Part shown: piece by piece, positions 6,235-7,033 of the stretch
Layout of the letters: each line of letters opens with the position of its first letter
Position numbering within the stretch: position 1 is the first letter of the stretch
Assembly: GCA_003506795.1 (NCBI GenBank)
Contig: DNYO01000105.1
Location: 1 to 7,033, forward strand
DNA from: Deltaproteobacteria bacterium
Lineage (GTDB): Bacteria; Desulfobacterota; Syntrophorhabdia; Syntrophorhabdales; Syntrophorhabdaceae
Reading direction: 5' to 3'
DNA length: 7,033 nt
Notes under the pieces: generated by a model
Told to the model about the DNA's origin: nothing
Database searches by the model: none
Seen by the model: only the letters and a program-made list of their open reading frames with translations
Translations under genes and position numbers: made by a program

Positions 6235-6240
6235 TATACT
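6235..6240 (+). promoter_or_regulatory. possible -10 box of the TerC-family gene
   Basis: TATACT matches the sigma70 -10 at five of six bases and lies 36 bases before the ATG at 6277. No good -35 stands 16-18 bp upstream (the region is C-rich), which would fit a promoter that depends on an activator. The change of theme from the two-component genes also suggests a promoter in this spacer. Confidence 0.35.
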
Positions 6241-6276
6241 ATCTTCTGTTAGCACCAGAGGAGGAGGCAGCGTATC

Positions 6277-7033
6277 ATGACCGACCTGATAAGCACTGCT
6301 CAGATAACGAGCGCTATGGACTTAATAAACGCCTACATGTCAGGAGGCTTCCTTGTCGATTTTGTGACCGTAATGGTCGCGAATATCGTGCTCTCTGGAG
6401 ACAATGCGGTTGTCATAGCCCTGGCGGCCCGGTCTCTTCCACCGGCCAGAAGGGTTCAGGGAATCGTTTTCGGGACCATGGCAGCGATCTTCCTGAGGAT
6501 CATACTCACCTATTTCGCCGCAATGCTTCTCAACGTCCCCTATATGAAGCTTTGCGGAGGGTTGCTCATACTCTGTATCGCCGTGAAACTCCTTCTCGAT
6601 AAAGACGCGGAACCGGAAGGAAAGGAAACCTCGGGAGGCCTCTTAAAGGTGATCGGGGTGATCCTTCTGGCCGATCTCGTGATGAGCGTCGACAATGTTC
6701 TGGCAGTCGCGGGTGCCAGCAGAGGCAATCCGGCTCTTCTCTTCCTGGGACTGGGGCTCAGCATTCCCATCGTGGCATTCGGCAGCGGTATAATCTCCCG
6801 TCTCATGGGGCGCTTTCCCTTCATTATCTATATCGGCTCCGCCATCCTCGGCAAGGTTGCGGCGGAAATGATTCTGGCCGATCCCCTTACGCTCAGACTC
6901 ATACACCAGCCGGGGACGGCCGTGCGTTACAGCGCCGAGATCATACTGGCCCTTGGGGTTGTGGGAGCAGGAATGCTCTGGGCCAGAGCACGCGAGTTGA
7001 GGCAACACCCGGTTCCTGACGGTAATTCGGGAC
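6277..7033 (+). CDS. TerC-family integral membrane protein, YjbE type (C-terminus off the window)
   Basis: The ATG at 6277 follows AGGAGG (6262-6267) by 9 bases and the frame is open for 252 codons to the right edge. The product is a polytopic inner-membrane protein with about seven hydrophobic segments: roughly 25-51, 62-86, 91-108, 122-147, 153-175, 180-200 and 219-236. The two family hallmarks are repeated acidic motifs inside membrane helices: VLSGDNAVVIALAAR (S40, D42, N43) and LADLVMSVDNVLAVAGAS (D133, S137, D139, N140). The loop around 108-120 is charged. TerC/YjbE/Alx relatives are linked to manganese export and to metal loading of exported proteins; other members are tied to tellurite resistance. 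Which of these applies here is not shown by sequence. At 252 residues it is probably nearly complete. Confidence 0.93.
   Translation, partial: MTDLISTAQITSAMDLINAYMSGGFLVDFVTVMVANIVLSGDNAVVIALAARSLPPARRVQGIVFGTMAAIFLRIILTYFAAMLLNVPYMKLCGGLLILCIAVKLLLDKDAEPEGKETSGGLLKVIGVILLADLVMSVDNVLAVAGASRGNPALLFLGLGLSIPIVAFGSGIISRLMGRFPFIIYIGSAILGKVAAEMILADPLTLRLIHQPGTAVRYSAEIILALGVVGAGMLWARARELRQHPVPDGNSG

Noticed and set aside
6134..6276. Manganese riboswitch (yybP-ykoY type) ahead of the TerC-family gene
   Set aside because: Relatives often carry one, so it was looked for, but the conserved loop sequences and paired stems were not found in this C-rich spacer.

Overview
The window is about 7 kb of moderately GC-rich, gene-dense bacterial chromosome carrying ordinary housekeeping and accessory genes. 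No phage, transposase, CRISPR, rRNA or tRNA was seen. The gene set, the gene style and the AT-rich 9-bp-periodic palindrome recall anaerobic Desulfobacterota (Deltaproteobacteria, e.g. Syntrophorhabdus/Syntrophobacter-like). That assignment is inferred from general protein resemblance only and is weak.

Layout. (1) 1-653, minus strand: a metallo-beta-lactamase (MBL) fold hydrolase whose C-terminus runs off the left edge. (2) 654-929: a divergent intergenic region with a good sigma70 promoter for the rightward genes, a plausible leftward promoter and two inverted repeats. (3) 930-2574, plus strand: a compact operon of a UlaG/UPF0173-like MBL hydrolase, hypoxanthine phosphoribosyltransferase, and a small exported protein whose start codon overlaps the hpt stop (ATGA). 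(4) 2575-2749: a spacer holding a 45-bp AT-rich palindrome built from 9-bp units. (5) 2750-3238: a flavodoxin/WrbA-like FMN protein. (6) 3239-3379: a short spacer that opens with a perfect 14-bp palindrome matching the core of the chromosomal parS site. (7) 3380-6133: a soluble three-PAS histidine kinase and, 9 bp later, its NarL/FixJ-type response regulator. (8) 6134-6276: a spacer with a CCCT-N6-AGGG dyad and a possible -10 box. (9) 6277 to the right edge: a TerC-family (YjbE-type) membrane protein, incomplete at its C-terminus.

How they fit together. The kinase and regulator form a classic two-gene signalling unit; their targets are unknown, and the dyad ahead of the TerC gene is one testable candidate. 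The hpt operon pairs purine salvage with an MBL hydrolase and an exported protein of unknown role. The most noteworthy non-coding feature is the parS-like site at 3239-3254. I saw no clearly new multi-gene defence or biosynthetic system here.
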